NCBI RefSeq assembly: GCF_030272615.1
Contig: NC_081415.1
Location: 628,909,240-628,969,239 of the forward strand
Direction of reading: 5' to 3'
Source of the DNA: Cryptomeria japonica
Taxonomy: Eukaryota; Streptophyta; Pinopsida; Cupressales; Cupressaceae
Length of the DNA: 60,000 nucleotides
Shown here: positions 56,274 to 60,000 of the stretch, in pieces
How the letters are laid out: each line of letters begins with the position of its first letter
Numbering within the stretch: position 1 is the stretch's first letter
Position numbers and translations under genes: made by a program
Notes under the pieces: generated by a model
Database searches by the model: none
Told to the model about the DNA's origin: nothing
The model's input: the letters and a program-made list of their open reading frames with translations, nothing else

Positions 56274-57507
56274 TGTTGGCACTTGATCATTTGATCTAAA
56301 CCAGTAATTGTTTGTTTGATTAAAGCAACCAGTACATGTTTGATTAGATTATTGTATGATGACTATATTGTATGTTGTCATTGATGGTAACCATATTTTT
56401 GTAAGTCATCTAAGTCCTACAGTTCAATCCGCAAGGCTTAACCAGTTAGTAGAGACAGTTTTTATCAGAACCAGTATTTAGGACTTTAACTGATAAAAGA
56501 TAAAAATATTTATATTCTGACAACTGGTACATGAAATCTATGATGAATGAGATGATGCGGTTTGATAGAAGCAATAAGAATTGGTTCATGAAGTTATGTT
56601 TGTGACTGCACATGCTAATCCAATTAGATGAATGAGATTTGATTGATAGAGCAGGTATTCTATGTGAGACTTAACCGGTAGTGATGAAAATCACTCAGAT
56701 CGGTAAAACGACACAAAATTGGATTTCTTATGTCGGTGGCTGACATAATTAAAGCATAAAATTCAAGTTTGCCTAGATGCACTAAACCTAGGGAATTGTA
56801 ACAAGGTTCTAGCCTACCTAATGATGATTTTAAATGTTTGATGAGGTATGAAAGGAGACATGTGTATGACCTTGAAAGTGTGAAAAATCATTAACGAATT
56901 TTGTATTTCTGATAGTGCAGTGATCAGAGGAGTTGAGAGATGAATTTTATGTGATGTTGTAATGTTTTGAAGAGGATCTTATAAAAAATTGAAGGTGTTA
57001 TATTGAGATCATTTGTACTTGTTATCTCCCTAACAATTCCAGCAAGAAAATCCTCTTACAAGGTCACTCCTAAAAGGGTGTAGTCAGATTCTAATAGTTC
57101 TGATTATTAAAATCCTCTAACTAGGTGACACATTAACTTGTGTTTGCAAATCTCAGTAACTTGGGTAGCTCCTAGCAGGGCAATCCTCATAGGACTTATT
57201 GTAGAGCTCTTAATCGGGCCTAGACACTCCTAATAGGGTGTGCCCCTAACTGAGTGTTGTAGACCTTAACCGGTCAGATCTCTATACTGCAGATAGTGGA
57301 TCTTGTGGGTACTAACTCCCACCATGGTTTTTTCCATATATAAAGTCTTGTGGCATGTGGTTTATTCTTTATGTGGTGATTACATACTTGGTGTTATTTA
57401 TTATATGCCTATTGAGTTTTAAGTGGGTAAAATTGATAATCAGATTTATATTGTTTTTACTTGCACTGATTCACCCCCCCCCCTCCTAGTGCCTTATAAG
57501 TTCATCA
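56274..57507 (+). repeat. LTR of B
   Basis: TGTTGGCACTTGATC to TTCATCA, 1234 bp. Contains CTCCTAAAAGGGTG / CTCCTAATAGGGTG units (57060-57260), CACCATGGTTTTTTCCATAT, and a C-run (57472-57483). Two bases separate its end from the primer site. Confidence 0.8.
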
Positions 57508-57509
57508 AT

Positions 57510-57521
57510 TGGTATCAGAGC
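57510..57521 (+). promoter_or_regulatory. Primer binding site of B (initiator Met tRNA)
   Basis: TGGTATCAGAGC, the standard complement of the plant initiator tRNA-Met 3' end, used by most Ty1/copia and some other LTR elements. Confidence 0.9.
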
Positions 57522-57545
57522 CTAAATTCCTTAAGGCTTAACCAC

Positions 57546-58867
57546 ATGGAAGGGATCTCTAATCCTAAGGTAAATATGGGGGAAGGAATGAGTTACCGAG
57601 AGATGGCTAAGTAACTTGTAGAAACAAAGGAAGAGCTAGAAACCCTAAGAGGCAAGTATAAGACATCACTAGCTAAAAAGAAGGAATTGATCGAGCAATT
57701 GTTAGAGATTAGTGAAAGAATCTCTTCTGATGAAGCAAATATAGATGCATTGGTTGAGGAAGTGGAGAAACTAAATGGTCAGAAGCTTAACCTAAGGAGA
57801 GAACTTGAAGCCCTTACAATCCGCATGAGTCAAGAACTTGAAGCTAGGAGGATAGCTGAAGACAAGATCAAGGAGAAAGATCATGATATCTTTAAGATAA
57901 AGAAAGAGAATAGCACTCTTTATGAACATTGGTATGAGGAGAAAGATGAGAAACAAGAAATAAAAGTAGATCTTGATATGGAAATGTCTCTTAGAGAGAC
58001 TCTTATGAAGCAAAATGAAGGTTTAACTAAAGAGTTTACAGAAGCTAATGAGAAGCTTGCAAAATTCAAAAAGAGTTCTACCTTGCTGGATGAATAGATC
58101 CAATCTCAAAGGATGATACATCTGGGTTAGGATATAATACATTTGATAAGGGAGAACCTTCTGGTACCAAGAGCAACATGCATGAAGGTAAAATAGCTCC
58201 TAAGGCTCAGAATCCTATCGGTAAGAAATCTTACAAACTTGCTTGTTTTAATTGTCATAAACCAAGACATACTGCTAATGTTTGTAGAAGAAGATATAAT
58301 GCTAATACTGGTTATAGACCTAACACTAGATATGTTCCTAGAAAATTTGAAGGTTATTGTTATACATGCAACATGTATGGGCATGGATCTATTGAATGCA
58401 GGTATGGAGCTAATTATCTAACACCTCATATGAATCCAAGACCTATTGGTGATTGGAGAAGGAATTTCAATGACCGGAGGAACACAAATTGACAAAGACC
58501 TTATGTTAACCAGTCTAGTCCTTATGAGATAGAGAAGAGAGTCAATGTGATTTGTTCAATCTACAAAATTTTTGGATATTTGGCAATGAACTACAAAAGA
58601 AGAACAAGTAGAGGCAACATAGGACCTTGGAGAGCATCTAGAATGACATGTTATCATTGTAACAAACTGGGACACATTGCCAAGTTTTGCAGAACACAGA
58701 AGAACCAACTGGTGAATCATCTTGTAGACCGGAAAGGAAAATAGAAAGTTGATATTGAAGAAACTAGAGCTAAGATGAATAGAACCTGGAAGAAGAAGAG
58801 TGATGACAAACCAGCTGAGGAATAAAATCCTTTACCTAGTGTGGAGAATCCATCACCAACAAACTAA
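57546..58867 (+). pseudogene. gag: B gag: coiled coil plus three zinc knuckles
   Basis: ATG at 57546 (MEGISNPKVNMGEGMSYREM); an internal ATG at 57576 matches the A start. Coiled-coil region (57650-58090) with KKKELIEQLLEISERISSDE and EMSLRETLMKQNEGLTKEF. Knuckles: CFNCHKPRHTANVC, CYTCNMYGHGSIEC and CYHCNKLGHIAKFC. Ends SPTN before TAA at 58865-58867. Stops at 57612, 58096, 58490 and 58741 plus a frameshift near 58100 break it. Better preserved than the A copy, so it is the better guide to the family. Confidence 0.75.
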
Positions 58868-59329
58868 GTTGTTTCTACAACTTGGGGTGAGCTTATTGTC
58901 AAATTATGAGATGAACCCCTGGAAGAAGTACTGTAAGTTAACTCTGCATATTTTGATGCATTTTAATGTTTATGCCTTTTTAAATCATAACCGGTAAATA
59001 TCAGTGAGTTTTTGCACCCGGTAATACGCTTTAGAGTATTTTAAGGCATTTTAGGGTTTTGTCGGTTAAAGCATTTAATGTAGTAGTTTGAAAGAAAATA
59101 AAAGGAAAATTTTGAGTTTCATTTGACACATTTCAATATTGAGGGAATTTGGTGAGTGGGCAAAGTAGAGGAAAGTTTGTGATTGCAGCATTTAGCATGT
59201 CTAGAAGAGATTTGGGCTAATGAGAAGTGCATTGTGAATCGGTAAACAGTGTGAAACCCTAGTTTAGAAGCAAGAAAGGTATTTATCTGTGAATCTTACT
59301 CTCTAATTTGAAGCTTTACATATTGTAGT
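58868..59329. other. Spacer between the two ORFs of B
   Basis: No supported frame. The GAAAGGTATTTATCTGTGAATC block at 59275-59296 is shared with A and stands about 40 nt before the second ATG. Confidence 0.4.
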
Positions 59330-60000
59330 ATGGATACTCAACATCTAGTTGATGTGACCGAGAGGCCACAACTAGAGTTTAAATGACATCCTTACAAATC
59401 AAAGGAAATAGACCCTATCGGTACCCTATCTAGTGTATCGTATGGATTTTTGCATGTTAAGGATGTTAGATCTTTTTATCACTGCAAACTAGAGGATATG
59501 GATGTTTCAGTCATTCATTAATAGTATAGATTATTGTGTGATAACAAGGTCATATTGAAAGAACAATTTAAAAGTGTCACTGAGAAAGGGTTTCATCATG
59601 TAGTTAACTTCATTGATGATTTTGAAAATGAGTTAGTTAGATTTGTTTTGAGTCACATTCATGTTCAGTTTATGTGGTTGGATCGACCACATAAAATAAC
59701 TAAGGAGGTCATTCATGTAGTAACCAGATTCTTCTCAATCGGTGAAGCACCCTTATTTAGATCAATACCTAAGAATGATGTTGAGAAGCTACCAGGATCA
59801 AGATTGGATGGTAGACTCATGACAATTAACAACATCAATGATCCAGCTGTGAAATATGCCTCCATGGTGATTGGTTACATGATTTACTATTCTAGTAGAA
59901 TGAATAGTATACCGATAATAGCTATTCATACTTCCTACTGGATGGTAAAGGAGAATTTTGACTATAATCTCGTAGAGGCAGTAAGAAGTCAATTGATAGT
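59330..60000 (+). pseudogene. B second ORF, family unknown, runs off the window
   Basis: MDTQHLVDVTERPQLEFK, then stops (TGA near 59384; TAA and TAG near 59520), then a long clean run: FKSVTEKGFHHVVNFIDDFE, HVQFMWLDRPHKITKEVIHV, KYASMVIGYMIYYSSRMNSI, SYWMVKENFDYNLVEAVRSQ at the window edge. Agreement with A along the same frame supports a real protein. No catalytic motif is seen. Not recognised. Confidence 0.6.

Larger units (their letters stand above)
56274..60000 (+). mobile_element. B: second element of the same family, right end outside window
   Basis: LTR (56274-57507), intact primer site (57510-57521), gag (57546-58867) and second ORF (59330 onward). Same architecture as A, moderately diverged, fewer breaks. 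The part that could hold pol lies beyond the window, so autonomy cannot be judged. Confidence 0.75.

Noticed and set aside
56274-57507. LTR of B as the 3' LTR of A
   Set aside because: The two LTRs are clearly diverged, no polypurine tract precedes it, and an intact primer site with a new gag follows; a separate element is the simpler reading, though a tandem arrangement is not excluded.

Overview
The window is plant nuclear DNA made almost wholly of nested, decayed LTR retrotransposons. No ordinary host gene, tRNA or rRNA was seen. The mix of Tat-like Ty3/gypsy elements with second RNase H domains, Ty1/copia, very long LTRs and plant mobile domain (PMD) genes points to a large-genome seed plant. 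A gymnosperm is my guess; the sequence alone does not settle it. Element names (G1, C1, G2, E2, E3, A, B) are mine.

The layout can be peeled like an onion. C1 is a Ty1/copia element on the minus strand whose remains run from 52470 down to 9721. It is cut into three coding pieces: integrase (52470-51426), reverse transcriptase (40065-39455) and RT end plus RNase H (11141-10307), followed by part of its 3' LTR (10252-9721). E3 (40066-51425) sits in one cut and G2 (11142-39454) in the other; the C1 frame reads on across the E3 cut once one 5-bp target duplication is removed. G2 is a minus-strand gypsy element with LTRs of about 4.7 kb. It is itself split by E2 (22075-33453), and its 3' LTR carries a solo-like LTR (11617-13080). 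To the left, G1 (1-9720, plus strand) is a gypsy element ending within the C1 LTR. To the right, element A (52471-56273) cuts the C1 integrase and is followed by element B (56274 to the window end), a second member of the same family.

G1 carries protease tail, G-patch, RT, degenerate RNase H, a second RNase H and integrase. Downstream of these it carries, on the opposite strand, a three-exon PMD gene with two readable introns and four nonsense codons. E2 belongs to a related lineage but keeps only gag-protease and the integrase tail, plus its own shortened antisense PMD gene with an intron at the same place. E3 has no recognisable gag, protease, RT or integrase. It shares PPT, 3' region and leader with E2 and encodes one long Q- then P/S-rich orphan frame. 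G2 has its extra RNase H upstream of RT and carries a decayed frame of about 1000 codons inside each LTR. A and B have a coiled-coil, zinc-knuckle gag and a second unrecognised ORF.

Every coding region seen is broken, mostly by stops one transition away from a sense codon, as expected of old methylated repeats. The most unusual items are the captured antisense PMD genes with shared intron, the ORF-bearing LTRs of G2, the E3 orphan frame, and a patchwork insertion with 25-bp perfect inverted ends in the E3 3' LTR.
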